DNA from: Tellurirhabdus rosea
Lineage (GTDB): Bacteria; Bacteroidota; Bacteroidia; Cytophagales; Spirosomataceae
Assembly: GCF_026278345.1 (NCBI RefSeq)
Contig: NZ_CP111085.1
Span: 5,486,501 to 5,550,500, forward strand
DNA length: 64,000 nt
Direction of reading: 5' to 3'
Part shown: piece by piece, positions 36,001 to 44,880 of the stretch
Numbering within the stretch: position 1 is the stretch's first letter
Layout of the letters: every line of letters starts with the position of its first letter
Notes under the pieces: generated by a model
The model's database searches: none
Seen by the model: only the letters and a program-made list of their open reading frames with translations
What the model was told of the DNA's origin: nothing
Position numbers and translations under genes: made by a program

Positions 36001-36747
36001 GGAAATCGTGACAGGGCCGATACCCGCCGACCGCAGGGCGTCTTTCAACCGCTGCTCGCTGGCGGGATTCCGGTAGGCATTCAGCAGCGAAACCGCCACG
36101 GCGTCGGCGGCCTGCTCTCTTACCCAATCGACCAGGCGGCGGATTTCGTCTTCCGAAAGCGCCCGGAGTATGGTGCCATCGGCGGCCGTCCGTTCGTCCA
36201 CTTCCAGTACGTGCTGATACAGCACTTCCGCCGGGGGAATGGCGAGTTGAAACAGGTCCGGACGCTGCTGGGTGCCGATTCGAAGCAGGTCGCGAAACCC
36301 TTTGGTCACCAGCAGCGCGACGCGGCCGCCTTTTTTCTCCAGCAGCGCATTGGTGCCGCGGGTGGTTCCCAACCGCATTTCCAGCGGCGGAAACGGCTGT
36401 CCCAAACGCGTTTGGGTCAACAGGCGGGCCGCCAGCACGGGCGCTTCTTCGCCCGAGGAAAGCTCCACCGTGGCCGGAAACGGACTTTGCAGGGCGGGTT
36501 CCGTACGGAGCAGCCCGTCCGCAGACAGCCCGACAATGCGGCTCTGTTCACCCGTTTCCAGAATCGTTATCCGATAATCGGTGAAAATCGGGGCGGTCAG
36601 CCAGGGCGCTTCCACCCGGCCTTCGGCGGTTATCCGGCCTCGGAGGCAACTGCTGCTCAGTACTTTAACCCGCCGAAGTTCGCCGGTGGGTTCCCGGGCA
36701 ATGCCGTCGGTGAATGTACCGCCGGTATCAATCCAGATGTGGACCAT
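33010..36747 (-). CDS. Fused hydantoinase/oxoprolinase (HyuA-HyuB)
   Basis: Protein of 1245 residues, the length of full 5-oxoprolinases. The N-terminal HyuA-like half starts IWIDTGGTFTDGIA, with the actin-like ATP-binding loop; DMGGTSTDVARYEGD is the second phosphate motif. The HyuB-like half begins near residue 720 (GAIQAELFTRRFMAIAEEMGAQLQRTAFS) and holds NHPRFGGSHLPDVTLI and RPNSGGAGERRGGDG. The family opens lactam rings such as 5-oxoproline or hydantoins using ATP. Its start shares a base with the upstream stop (TAATG), so it is coupled to the PIG-L gene. Confidence 0.92.
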   Translation of the reverse strand: MVHIWIDTGGTFTDGIAREPTGELRRVKVLSSSCLRGRITAEGRVEAPWLTAPIFTDYRITILETGEQSRIVGLSADGLLRTEPALQSPFPATVELSSGEEAPVLAARLLTQTRLGQPFPPLEMRLGTTRGTNALLEKKGGRVALLVTKGFRDLLRIGTQQRPDLFQLAIPPAEVLYQHVLEVDERTAADGTILRALSEDEIRRLVDWVREQAADAVAVSLLNAYRNPASEQRLKDALRSAGIGPVTISSDISSAIHYVSRTQTAVVNAYLSPVLNDYLANLRRQLGGHPVRVMTSAGGLVRADLFQPKDSLLSGPAGGVVGAGKIARMLGHHVLTLDMGGTSTDVARYEGDVDYRFTTRINQFELQLPSLSIETVAAGGGSVCWFDGVRLRVGPQSAGASPGPACYGGGGALTITDVNLLLGKLSPAHFSIPFFPEKARQALRTVQNQLREQTGEIPDEQTLLRGFERIANEAMAGAIRKISVARGFDPKEYALLVFGGAGGLHGCSVADLLGIKTLILPFDAGLLSAYGIGHTPLKRMASRTILQTLSDFAESAPAVAEELIRAATAQLQDETGPQTATSVQEITLKLRLQGQESTLDVPFSERAESDFRVLYQSRYGHLPENRAVEVERMVVWVSTIGEREIPARKPPVFRLLRPPKSGTYPVYEAGSLEEGDVFDGPALLLNKTSSSFIEAGWRVTVWAWGNAVAERMQEPAADNASGAGQGAIQAELFTRRFMAIAEEMGAQLQRTAFSVNVRERLDFSCALLDADGYLVANAPHIPVHLGSLGVCTRLVLQQLTLGPGDIAITNHPRFGGSHLPDVTLIMAVFSGEGQRIGYVVNRAHHAEIGGKVPGSMPPDAVRLTEEGVVLAPQYVVRNGEFLWEGENGLAAQFVGAAYPTRALTENRADIEAAIASLKAGETVLRALAEKVGPAEVQKQMQRLRQTTAETLRNLLRRHEGKLFRAEERLDDGHRIAVQIRVEKGEITFDFSGTSAVHPHNLNANVSILYSAILYVLRLWVAEDIPLNEGLLDPVRVRLPDASLLNPVFPDNPADCPAVVGGNTEVSQRLVDTLLKALGLAACSQGTMNNFLFGNEAFGYYETIGGGAGATQSADGRSAVHQHMTNTRLTDPEELERRYPVRLREFAIRPNSGGAGERRGGDGIIRELEFLEPVQVTLLSQHRVERPYGLGEGEAGQPGRQFLSHPDGQTEELPGIFTRAVQPGQRIRIETPGGGGYSPERRSKEV

Positions 36748-39251
36748 TATTTTCCGACCGAAATCATGTTGGCAAACAGCCGGTAAGCCCCCGGCACGCC
36801 CGCAGGCAGTTCGCGGAAGAAGACCAGACCGGTGTACATGAAGTGGCCTTTGCCGTATCGGGCGTAGATCAGGCTGCCCTGTTTCGCGGCTTCTCCGGTA
36901 TCATTGACCGAAAAAATCGGCTCGTAGGCTTTGTCCCAATCGACGGCGAAGTAAATGCCCCGCTCCTGCACCCATCCGGCGAAGTCTTTGTCCGTCAGCT
37001 TATTCGGCACGTTCAGCAACGGGTGCTGCGGATTCAGAAACGTCATCTTGGCTTCCTCTTCCGTGACCCGGTCGCGGCCCACGGAGAACGGGTAAGGCCC
37101 CAGCTGGTTCACCTTCAGGCCGTTCTGGATAAATCCGCCCCCGCCGGGGGTTACGTACTGAACCACCATCGTCCCGCCGTTTTTGACATACTCCAGCAGC
37201 TTGCTCTGGTAAAAGCGCAGCCAGTCTTCGGTGTTGTAGGCCCGCACGCCTACCACAATGGCGTCGTAGCCGCTCAGGTCCTTGGCCAGTTCGCCAGCGT
37301 CGAGCATGGTCACGCTGCAACCCATCTGGCGCAAGGCCGTCGGCACTTCGTCCCCGGCGCCCATGATGTACCCGACCCGCTTCGCCGCCACTTTTACGTC
37401 CAGTTTGACCAGTTTGGCCTCGGCGGGCGGGAAATAAGTCTGGGCGGGAATGTGCCGGTACTGAATCGTACGAATGCCGGTTGTCAGTGTGCCAGCGGAC
37501 GTTTTAAGCAGTGCCCGGAGCGTACCTTCGCCGAAACCGTTGGGAAATACCTTGACCGAAACCCGCTGTTCCCCGTATTTTTCGGCAATCGAAAAAGGAA
37601 GCGAAGCCGGTTCCACGCGCCAGCCTTTAGGCACTTCCAGCGCCAGCGTTCCGCTGACGGATGCCCGGTTGGCTTTCAAAATGACTTCCACCGTTTTCGG
37701 CGCATTGTCCGAAAAAACGTACACTTTCTCCACGACATTGGCGGTCACTTCCGGCCGGATTTCGAACGGGCGGTAGATTTCCCCGTCCACCGGATCGACC
37801 GACTTGTACATCCAGGGCTGCGTGAAGGTGAACGGCTGTCCGGCAATTTCGACCGTAAACTCGGCCGTTTCGGCAGGCGGATTTTCGGGGAGGCCAATCA
37901 ACCGCTGGTCCGCCACCTGAAACAATCCCTTGTCGATGGGTTTTTCGAGCCAGTACGGCTGGCTGATTTTCTGCGTTCGGGCTACCTGCACAAAGAACGG
38001 GAGCACCTGCTGGGCATTAGCCTTCAGGCTCAGATTCAGGCTGGTATCCCGACCGACCTCCGGCAGCCGGAGGCGCGTCCAGGTGACCGGCACTCCCGAC
38101 CGGTTGACGGCGCTGATGTTCACCCGGATGCCTTCGCCGGGCGCGGCGGCATAGTCCGTCGGGTTGGCTTCCAGCCACAAACCTAGACAGTCGCGGATCA
38201 GCGCTTCGGTTTCTTTCTTTTTGGCGGCGACGTAGCCGTTGTTGCCGTCCAGTTTCTGCAATTCGCGGTGAATCTCTACCAGCACCGGGACGGTAGCCGA
38301 CGGGTTGGCGGCGTTGAAATGGTTGATGGCGTCGCGGATGAGCGCCTGCACGCGCCCGGAGCCCGGAACCCGACCCCACGACAGATCGACGCCGTCGAAA
38401 AGGTCCTGCTGCACGGGTTCGCCGTCTTTCAGCAGCAGGTAATCGATGCGTTCGCCCCGCTGGGCGGCCACGCCAAATCCCTGGCTTTTGTGCTGGGAGC
38501 GGCTTTCGGCGGCAATTTCGCCGTACGATTTCCCAAGCAGCGTGTTGTACAGCTGCGTTTCCATGCCCAGCATGTTCCCCGCTTCCTCCGGCCGCTTGTT
38601 GCTGCCGAAAGCGCCGGGGATAAAGACATTCCACAGGATGCGGCGGGCTTTCCAGGGCTTGACGAACGCGAGCTGTTCGGGGTATTTGGTGGCGTCGGCG
38701 GAAATCCGGAAGGCTTCTTCGGCCAGAAAACCCGAGGCGCTGTGGTGGCCGTGACCGGCGCGGGCATCGGGCGGAAAACGGGTCACGATCACGTCGGGCT
38801 GGAACTTGCGAATGGCCCACACCACGTCGCCGAGCACTTTGTCCTGTCCCCAGATGCGGACCGCTTCGTCGGTGGACTTGGAAAAGCCAAAATCGTACGC
38901 CCGGCTGAACGCCTGCTCCGGTCCGTCGATGCGGCGGGCGGCCAGCAGTTCCTGCGTGCGGATGAGCCCGATCTCGATGCCCTGCTCCGTCCCGATCAGG
39001 TTCTGGCCGCCATCGCCGCGGGTGAGGGCCAGATAGGTGGTCCGGACCTGCTTTTCGTTGGCTAACCAGGTCAGGAACAGCGTATTTTCATCGTCCGGAT
39101 GGGCCGCCACGTAAAGGACCGAGCCAAGGACATTCAACCGTTTGAGGTTTTGCAGCAGCTGACCGGGGTGCGTGGATTTTGCCGGCTGGGCCTGAAGGAC
39201 GAAAAGACCGGACAGCGTCAGCAGACCGAAAAGGAGCAGGATTTTCTTCAT
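36747..39251 (-). CDS. Secreted PIG-L-type deacetylase with C-terminal amidotransferase-like domain
   Basis: Protein of 834 residues with a signal peptide (MKKILLLFGLLTLSGLFVLQAQ). The LmbE/PIG-L domain has AHPDDE at 50-55 and RAGHGHHSASG near 165, the zinc ligands of N-acetyl-sugar deacetylases. The middle is beta-rich, NEW3-like (GEIYRPFEIRPEVTANV). The end (about 620-780, VGYIMGAGDEVPTALRQMGC and IVVGVRAYNT) looks like a class I amidotransferase-type fold of the ThuA kind, without an obvious catalytic Cys. It would deacetylate an amino sugar or its conjugate outside the cytoplasm. It is coupled to a cytoplasmic oxoprolinase. Confidence 0.87.
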   Translation of the reverse strand: MKKILLLFGLLTLSGLFVLQAQPAKSTHPGQLLQNLKRLNVLGSVLYVAAHPDDENTLFLTWLANEKQVRTTYLALTRGDGGQNLIGTEQGIEIGLIRTQELLAARRIDGPEQAFSRAYDFGFSKSTDEAVRIWGQDKVLGDVVWAIRKFQPDVIVTRFPPDARAGHGHHSASGFLAEEAFRISADATKYPEQLAFVKPWKARRILWNVFIPGAFGSNKRPEEAGNMLGMETQLYNTLLGKSYGEIAAESRSQHKSQGFGVAAQRGERIDYLLLKDGEPVQQDLFDGVDLSWGRVPGSGRVQALIRDAINHFNAANPSATVPVLVEIHRELQKLDGNNGYVAAKKKETEALIRDCLGLWLEANPTDYAAAPGEGIRVNISAVNRSGVPVTWTRLRLPEVGRDTSLNLSLKANAQQVLPFFVQVARTQKISQPYWLEKPIDKGLFQVADQRLIGLPENPPAETAEFTVEIAGQPFTFTQPWMYKSVDPVDGEIYRPFEIRPEVTANVVEKVYVFSDNAPKTVEVILKANRASVSGTLALEVPKGWRVEPASLPFSIAEKYGEQRVSVKVFPNGFGEGTLRALLKTSAGTLTTGIRTIQYRHIPAQTYFPPAEAKLVKLDVKVAAKRVGYIMGAGDEVPTALRQMGCSVTMLDAGELAKDLSGYDAIVVGVRAYNTEDWLRFYQSKLLEYVKNGGTMVVQYVTPGGGGFIQNGLKVNQLGPYPFSVGRDRVTEEEAKMTFLNPQHPLLNVPNKLTDKDFAGWVQERGIYFAVDWDKAYEPIFSVNDTGEAAKQGSLIYARYGKGHFMYTGLVFFRELPAGVPGAYRLFANMISVGK

Positions 39252-39425
39252 TGTTACGATTCGGGGATTGGAATTAACAAAAATAAAGAAGCCGGTTAAC
39301 ACTCATTCTATCAGGAAAATAAAATTCTGAAAGGCATTATACGGGGTTTGTTACTCAGCTATACTTTATTACCAGAAAAAGCCAAACTTTCCCGGAAAAA
39401 ATTCTAATAAAGGATTTTATCCACC

Positions 39426-39455
39426 TTTGTTTTTCGGAACCAACCTCTATATTTG
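39426..39455 (+). promoter_or_regulatory. Promoter of the pyrophosphatase gene
   Basis: TTTG (39426-39429) and TATATTTG (39448-39455) are separated by 18 bases, an excellent fit to the Bacteroidota consensus. The start codon is 40 bases further on. Confidence 0.75.
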
Positions 39456-39494
39456 AGCGCAAACATTCCAACTTAACCATTTTAATCCTTTCGC

Positions 39495-41747
39495 ATGAAT
39501 AATAGTATGTACTTAGTTCCGGTTATGGGGCTAATTGGCCTGGTGATTATGTACACCAAGTTTTTATGGGTGTCGAAACAGGAAGCCGGAGACGCCCGGA
39601 TGACGGAAATTGCCTCGTACATTTCGGCCGGGGCCATTGCCTTTTTAAAAGCCGAATGGCGCGTACTCACCTACTTTGCCATCATTGTTGCCATCCTGCT
39701 CGGCTGGTCGGGCACGCTGGTCGAAAATTCAAGTCCGGTCATTGCCCTTTCCTTTGTGCTGGGGGCGTTTCTTTCAGCGCTGGCCGGTTACGTGGGCATG
39801 AACATCGCCACCAAGGCGAACGTCCGCACGACGCACGCCGCCCGGACGGGTCTGGCCCGGGCGCTGGACGTCTCCTTCACGGGTGGTTCGGTCATGGGCA
39901 TCGGCGTGGCGGGCATCGCCGTTCTGGGTCTGGGAAGCCTTTTTATTGTCTTCTATAATATGTACATCACTGGTCTGGCCGACGTGAATGGCCTGCCGAT
40001 GGAGAAAACGCTGGAAGTGCTGGCGGGCTTTTCGCTCGGGGCCGAATCCATTGCGCTGTTTGCCCGGGTAGGCGGCGGTATTTATACCAAAGCGGCCGAC
40101 GTGGGCGCTGACCTGGTGGGTAAAGTCGAAGCCGGAATTCCGGAAGACGACCCGCGCAACCCGGCCACCATCGCCGATAACGTGGGCGACAACGTGGGCG
40201 ACGTAGCGGGCATGGGCGCCGACCTTTTCGGTTCGTACGTGGCGACCATTCTGGCCACGATGGTACTGGGCCGCGAAATCGTGGTGCCGGAAGCTTCCAA
40301 CATCGTCGGCCACGCGCCCATCATCCTGCCGTTGATGATTGCGGGCGTTGGCCTCCTGTTTTCCATTATCGCCACCTATTTTGTCCGGATCAAAGACGAT
40401 AACGGCAACGTGCAGGGCGCGCTGAACACGGGCAACTGGGGTTCGATCATCCTGACGCTGATCGCTTCCTACTTTCTCGTCGTGGCGATCCTGCCGACCG
40501 GCACGATGGAAATCCGGGGCGTGGAATTTGACCGGATGGACGTGTTTTACGCCATCGTGACGGGCCTGGTTGTCGGGGCGCTGATGTCCATCATTACGGA
40601 GTATTACACGGCCATCGGCCGTCGGCCGGTGCTGTCGATCATCCGGCAGTCGGCGACGGGGGCCGCTACGAACATCATCGGTGGTCTGTCGGTGGGCATG
40701 GAGTCCACGGTCCTGCCGATTCTGGTGCTGGCGGCGGGTATTTACACCTCCTACCACTTCGCCGGGCTGTACGGGGTCGCTATTTCGGCGGCCGGGATGA
40801 TGGCCACCACGGCCATGCAGCTGGCTATCGACGCCTTCGGGCCGATTGCGGATAATGCGGGCGGGATCGCCGAAATGAGCCACCTGCCGGAAGAAGTGCG
40901 CGGCCGCACGGACATCCTCGACGCCGTGGGCAACACCACCGCCGCGACCGGAAAAGGCTTCGCCATTGCGTCGGCCGCCCTGACGGCCCTGGCCCTTTTT
41001 GCGGCCTTCGTCGGGATTTCGGGCATTTCCTCGATTGACATTTACAAGGCGGATGTTCTGGCCGGGCTGTTTGTGGGAGGCATGATTCCGTTCATCTTCT
41101 CATCGCTGGCAATTGCGGCCGTGGGCCGGGCGGCCATGAAAATGGTGGAGGAAGTGCGCCGCCAGTTCCGCGAGATTCCGGGGATTCTGGAAGGAACGGG
41201 CAAGCCCGAATACGAGAAGTGCGTCGCCATCTCGACGCAGGCGTCCATCCGAGAAATGATGCTGCCGGGTGCCATCGCCCTGACGGTGCCGGTGATTGTC
41301 GGGTTCGTGTTTGGCCCGGAAGTACTCGGTGGTCTGCTGGCGGGTGTGACGGTTTCGGGCGTGCTGATGGGGATTTTCCAGAACAACGCCGGGGGCGCCT
41401 GGGACAACGCCAAGAAATCGTTTGAGAAAGGCGTGGAAATCAACGGGCAGATGTACTACAAAAAGTCCGAGCCGCACAAGGCGTCGGTGACGGGCGACAC
41501 GGTGGGCGACCCGTTCAAGGACACCTCCGGCCCGTCGATGAACATCCTCATCAAGCTGATGTCCATCGTGTCGCTGGTGATCGCCCCGCACATTGCCGTC
41601 ATTCCGGAAGATGCCGGCACCCGCACCAACCGCGAAGGCATTGAGGCCGTGGGGGGTCAGGAAGACGTTGACCTCGAAAAATCGACCGGAGCGGACAACG
41701 AGGAGGTAGAAACGCCCAACAAACCGGAGCAGGAAGAGCAGCGGTAA
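39495..41747 (+). CDS. hppA: Membrane-bound pyrophosphatase, K+-dependent class
   Basis: Integral membrane ion pump of 750 residues, about 16 helices, driven by pyrophosphate. The substrate site is [13 protein letters not shown] followed by [20 protein letters not shown], both canonical. [10 protein letters not shown] near residue 480 has Ala where K+-independent enzymes have Lys, so it belongs to the K+-dependent class. That class includes Na+ and H+ pumps; the ion cannot be decided by eye. A hydrophilic acidic tail of about 40 residues after the last helix is unusual. It has its own promoter. Confidence 0.95.
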   Translation: MNNSMYLVPVMGLIGLVIMYTKFLWVSKQEAGDARMTEIASYISAGAIAFLKAEWRVLTYFAIIVAILLGWSGTLVENSSPVIALSFVLGAFLSALAGYVGMNIATKANVRTTHAARTGLARALDVSFTGGSVMGIGVAGIAVLGLGSLFIVFYNMYITGLADVNGLPMEKTLEVLAGFSLGAESIALFARVGGGIYTKAADVGADLVGKVEAGIPEDDPRNPATIADNVGDNVGDVAGMGADLFGSYVATILATMVLGREIVVPEASNIVGHAPIILPLMIAGVGLLFSIIATYFVRIKDDNGNVQGALNTGNWGSIILTLIASYFLVVAILPTGTMEIRGVEFDRMDVFYAIVTGLVVGALMSIITEYYTAIGRRPVLSIIRQSATGAATNIIGGLSVGMESTVLPILVLAAGIYTSYHFAGLYGVAISAAGMMATTAMQLAIDAFGPIADNAGGIAEMSHLPEEVRGRTDILDAVGNTTAATGKGFAIASAALTALALFAAFVGISGISSIDIYKADVLAGLFVGGMIPFIFSSLAIAAVGRAAMKMVEEVRRQFREIPGILEGTGKPEYEKCVAISTQASIREMMLPGAIALTVPVIVGFVFGPEVLGGLLAGVTVSGVLMGIFQNNAGGAWDNAKKSFEKGVEINGQMYYKKSEPHKASVTGDTVGDPFKDTSGPSMNILIKLMSIVSLVIAPHIAVIPEDAGTRTNREGIEAVGGQEDVDLEKSTGADNEEVETPNKPEQEEQR

Positions 41748-42165
41748 ACCTTACCGCGCCTGTCTCGTATGAGTGAACAGACCAGTTTCCGCGAGGGGGC
41801 TGGGTCGTTTTGTATAGTTGAAAACCTGGATTTAGCGGGAGGTGATTTAAGGAAATTAGAATAAACTGAAGCTTCTGAAAATAGCCGGGTTGCAATTGTA
41901 TTTTGCGGTAATGGTACGGGACATTAAATTGGTAAAACGAAATGGCTTTGTTGCCTGGTCCTTTTTTCCGGTTCGTTCGTCGTGTAGCGACCTAGCATCG
42001 CGTGCCGTAGGTAAGCCACTCATAACCTCAGGTAAGTAGCGTACCTACGGCACGCGAAAGGCTATTGACTGCTTGAAGGCTACAAACATTAGGTCGCTAC
42101 GCGACAAAACGGCTTGCAACATCTTACTGCTTTATTCACTGGAAGCCACGCGAAAATCCAAAACC
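41748..42165. repeat. Gap with a nested REP-like inverted repeat
   Basis: This non-coding gap contains two nested inverted repeats. The outer pair is 41979-41994 with 42090-42105 (GTCGTGTAGCGACCTA, one mismatch). The inner pair is 41999-42013 with 42042-42056 (CGCGTGCCGTAGGTA, perfect). Together they span 127 bases. The outer arms themselves contain short palindromes (GTCGCGTAGCGAC-like). This is the architecture of REP/BIME elements mobilised by a RAYT transposase elsewhere. Bases 41748-41970 hold nothing recognisable. Confidence 0.8.
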
Positions 42166-42199
42166 AAAAAAAACGCCACCCCTCGCGGGCTGGCGTTTT
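42166..42199 (-). terminator. Terminator of the rplY-prs operon
   Basis: AAAACGCCA (42170-42178) pairs with TGGCGTTTT (42191-42199). The plus-strand A run at 42166-42173 provides the T run on the minus strand. It lies 35 bases after the rplY stop codon. Confidence 0.85.
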
Positions 42200-42233
42200 C
42201 TGTAATCTATCAGCAATGAAGTGCAGGCGGACC

Positions 42234-42794
42234 TTACACTTTGCCCCGCATCGAACGCGGAATTTCAATGGATGCAATCGGGTTGGAAACGTTGTCGAGG
42301 ATTTCGACGCCTTCCACCGTTACCTGGCCCACTTTCACGGTCTTGCCGAGGTCGAGGGTCGTTACGTCCACGTCCACGTAATCCGGAATGTTCTCGGCCA
42401 GACCTTTGAGTTTCATTTTGCGCAGCTTCTGGATCAGTTTACCACCTTTCTGAACGCCCGGAGCCGTACCGACGAAGCGGATAGGCACCTCCACTTTCAA
42501 CGGCTTGCCGTCAACAATCTGGAGGAAGTCGGCGTGCAGCAGCTGATCGCTCACCGGGTGGTACTGCGTCTCCTGAAGGATAGCGCGGTATTCGTCACCT
42601 TCAATATTCAGCGTTACTTCGTAAGCGTCCGGCGTGCTCAGCAACTGGCGGAACAGAATCGTCGGCGCGTAGAAATGAACCTGCTCAGTGCCCCCGTACA
42701 GTACGCCGGGAACATAACCCTCGGCGCGGAGTGCAATAGACTCACTACGACCGAGATTCGCTCTTTTAAACCCTACAATCTCGTGTTTTTTCAT
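42234..42794 (-). CDS. rplY: 50S ribosomal protein L25/general stress protein CTC
   Basis: Protein of 186 residues, the long CTC form with an N-terminal L25 domain that binds 5S rRNA (VPGVLYGGTEQVHF) and a C-terminal TL5-like domain (VDVDVTTLDLGKTVKVGQV). It follows prs on the same strand, a pairing seen in many bacteria. The 103-base gap between them is a word hairpin. Confidence 0.95.
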   Translation of the reverse strand: MKKHEIVGFKRANLGRSESIALRAEGYVPGVLYGGTEQVHFYAPTILFRQLLSTPDAYEVTLNIEGDEYRAILQETQYHPVSDQLLHADFLQIVDGKPLKVEVPIRFVGTAPGVQKGGKLIQKLRKMKLKGLAENIPDYVDVDVTTLDLGKTVKVGQVTVEGVEILDNVSNPIASIEIPRSMRGKV

Positions 42795-42809
42795 GTTTTT
42801 TTGACTTTG

Positions 42810-42897
42810 GAAGAGAGACAGGAGACAAGAGACAAGAATTAAAGGCCTTGGAGCCGGAACAGTCTTTTCTCTTTTGTCTTTTCTCTTTTGTCTCCCC
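42810..42897. repeat. GACAAGA/TCTTTTGTC word hairpin between prs and rplY
   Basis: The left arm (42810-42838) repeats GAGACAGGAGACAAGAGACAA. The right arm (42861-42895) repeats TCTTTTCTCTTTTGTC twice. Each arm is almost purely purine or pyrimidine. It lies between two co-directional essential genes. Confidence 0.75.
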
Positions 42898-43839
42898 TCA
42901 GTGATTTATAAAAAGTGAACTGATAGATTCATGGTCACGGATGCGGCCGATGGCTTTGGCGAAAAGCTCGGCTACGGTCAATACCCGGATTTTGTCGTTC
43001 GGGTGGCGCATCGGAATCGTGTCCGACACCACCAGTTCTTCGAGCACCGAGTTGGCAATGTTGTCGTGGGCCGCTCCCGACATGACGGGGTGCGTACACA
43101 CCGCCCGGACGGACTTGGCCCCTTTGTCGCGCAGAATCTGCGCGGCTTTGCAAAGCGTGCCGCCGGTGTCGATCAGGTCATCGACCAGCACCACGTTCGC
43201 GCCCTCCACGTCCCCGATGACCTGCATTGAGGCGATTTCGTTGGCCCGCTTCCGGTGCTTGTCGCAAAGCACGATTTCGGCGTTGAAGTGCTTTGCAAAG
43301 TTCCGGGCCCGGGCCGCGCCGCCAACGTCCGGAGACGCGACGATCAGATTTTCCAGGTTCAGGCTTTTGATGTACGGCACAAACACCGACGTTCCTTCCA
43401 GATGATCGACCGGAAAGTCGAAAAAGCCCTGAATCTGCCCGGCATGCAGGTCGATGGTCATCAGGCGGTCCGTGCCGACGGATTCCAGCATGTTGGCGAC
43501 CACCTTAGCGGCAATCGACACACGCGGCTTGTCTTTCCGGTCCTGACGGGCGTAACCGAAATACGGAATCACCACGGTCACATAGTGCGCCGAAGCCCGA
43601 CGGCAGGCATCGACCATCAGGAGCAGTTCCATCAGGTTGTCGGCCGGCGGCATCGTCGACTGGATCAGAAACACATCGCAGCCCCGGACAGACTCCTCAA
43701 AACTGGGCGACAGCTCGCCGTCCGAAAAGCGGCGGAGCGTGTACCCTCCCAAATCTTTTCCGTAGTGACGGGCGATCTTTTCGGATAGGTATCGGGATTG
43801 ACTACCGGAGAAGATTTTGACGGTGTTCAGCGAGGCCAT
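42898..43839 (-). CDS. prs: Ribose-phosphate pyrophosphokinase (PRPP synthetase)
   Basis: Cytoplasmic enzyme of 313 residues that makes PRPP from ribose 5-phosphate and ATP for nucleotide, His and Trp synthesis. The PRPP-binding motif is VVLVDDLIDTGGTL, the ATP flap is YFGYARQDRK, and DLHAGQIQGFFD is the typical divalent-metal region. It is the class I, phosphate-activated form. It is upstream of rplY on the same strand. Confidence 0.97.
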   Translation of the reverse strand: MASLNTVKIFSGSQSRYLSEKIARHYGKDLGGYTLRRFSDGELSPSFEESVRGCDVFLIQSTMPPADNLMELLLMVDACRRASAHYVTVVIPYFGYARQDRKDKPRVSIAAKVVANMLESVGTDRLMTIDLHAGQIQGFFDFPVDHLEGTSVFVPYIKSLNLENLIVASPDVGGAARARNFAKHFNAEIVLCDKHRKRANEIASMQVIGDVEGANVVLVDDLIDTGGTLCKAAQILRDKGAKSVRAVCTHPVMSGAAHDNIANSVLEELVVSDTIPMRHPNDKIRVLTVAELFAKAIGRIRDHESISSLFINH

Positions 43840-44043
43840 GGGTACTTAAAATTTGCGCAAAGGTACGGAAATAGTTTGAGGTTTGACACCCCCGTCCGGA
43901 ATGTTTTTGGCGGAGAATAACCCGGAGCCGTTCAAAATAGCAGCCAATTGCATCCCGCGATGGGCGCATTCCAGTACTCAGCACGCCGTTTGGCCGGGGC
44001 TGTACATCCTCCGAAAACACGATGAAGCGTCGGGTTCGCAGGC

Positions 44044-44868
44044 TTATTCGAGATTGAAGCGGACGGCCTTCAGCACTTTAAGGTATCCCTCCGTGTGCTT
44101 CCGGGTGTCTTTGGGATACTCGATGTCCTTATCAAACGCATCGGTCAGAATGAGGTACGCCTTGTGAACGTCCTCTTTGTCGTAAAAACAATTGACCCAG
44201 ACGTCCGGCAGGGCTTCTTCCCTCGTAATGCCGATGCCGCCGCTGTAGAAGCGGAAGGGACTTTGCAGGATGGGCGTTTCGAAATAACGCTGGTCTTTCC
44301 GTTCGATCAGTTCGAAATAATTGACGACGAAGTTGACCATGCCCCAGACCCGCTTTTCGAGTTCTTTGGGGCTTTCGCGGCGCGCGGGCCGGAAGCGCCA
44401 GGCGTTCATGTCCGGGTGGAGCAGGTCCATTTCGTCGTCCTCGTACAATCGTGTGGTGGAAATCAGCAGGTTGACGCCCGTTTCCCGGTCGGCGTCGTTC
44501 AGGACGGCCAGTTTAGCCGATTCGCCTTCCCGCCGGACCATGCGGAACTGCAGACTGCTCTGCGCGCCCGGCCCCGAGACGAGGTACGCTTCATTTTTGG
44601 GCGAGTAACTCCATTGATAAACCGAGTAGCCCTGCTCCTTCTGCCAGATCACCGCCGTCTGGTTCGGGTAAAACCGCAGAAAGCAGTTGTCCAGCGTTTG
44701 GGGCTCCCGAAAGTCCGGGAAGGCGGCCATCTGAACGGGCTCCTCAATCTGAATCCGGTTTACTTTCCAGCAATGCGTTATTTCGGAATCCGGCTCCCGG
44801 CAGGAAAGCAGTCCGGCCAAGGCCGCGAACAGGAAAACAATCTTCAGGCAAAAAGGCAATTTTATCAT
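44044..44868 (-). CDS. Lipoprotein of unknown function
   Basis: Protein of 274 residues with lipoprotein signal (MIKLPFCLKIVFLFAALAGLLSC). The first part (WKVNRIQIEEPVQM, FYPNQTAVIWQKEQGYSVYQW) resembles a lipocalin-like or DUF4923-type beta domain. The second half is helical. The ATG at 44866-44868 is preferred over a GTG six bases upstream. It is followed by 200 bases without a gene, and preceded by the PAP2 gene with 12 bases between, so both may be co-transcribed. Confidence 0.72.
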   Translation of the reverse strand: MIKLPFCLKIVFLFAALAGLLSCREPDSEITHCWKVNRIQIEEPVQMAAFPDFREPQTLDNCFLRFYPNQTAVIWQKEQGYSVYQWSYSPKNEAYLVSGPGAQSSLQFRMVRREGESAKLAVLNDADRETGVNLLISTTRLYEDDEMDLLHPDMNAWRFRPARRESPKELEKRVWGMVNFVVNYFELIERKDQRYFETPILQSPFRFYSGGIGITREEALPDVWVNCFYDKEDVHKAYLILTDAFDKDIEYPKDTRKHTEGYLKVLKAVRFNLE

Positions 44869-44880
44869 CGGCACGGAATC

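Noticed and set aside
35365-38186. Long plus-strand frames (473 and 490 codons)
   Set aside because: They are antisense to the oxoprolinase and PIG-L genes, which have clear motifs. No start context or domain supports them.
41979-42105. A tRNA or insertion sequence
   Set aside because: The arms pair but no cloverleaf, anticodon or transposase is present. The architecture fits a REP-like element.
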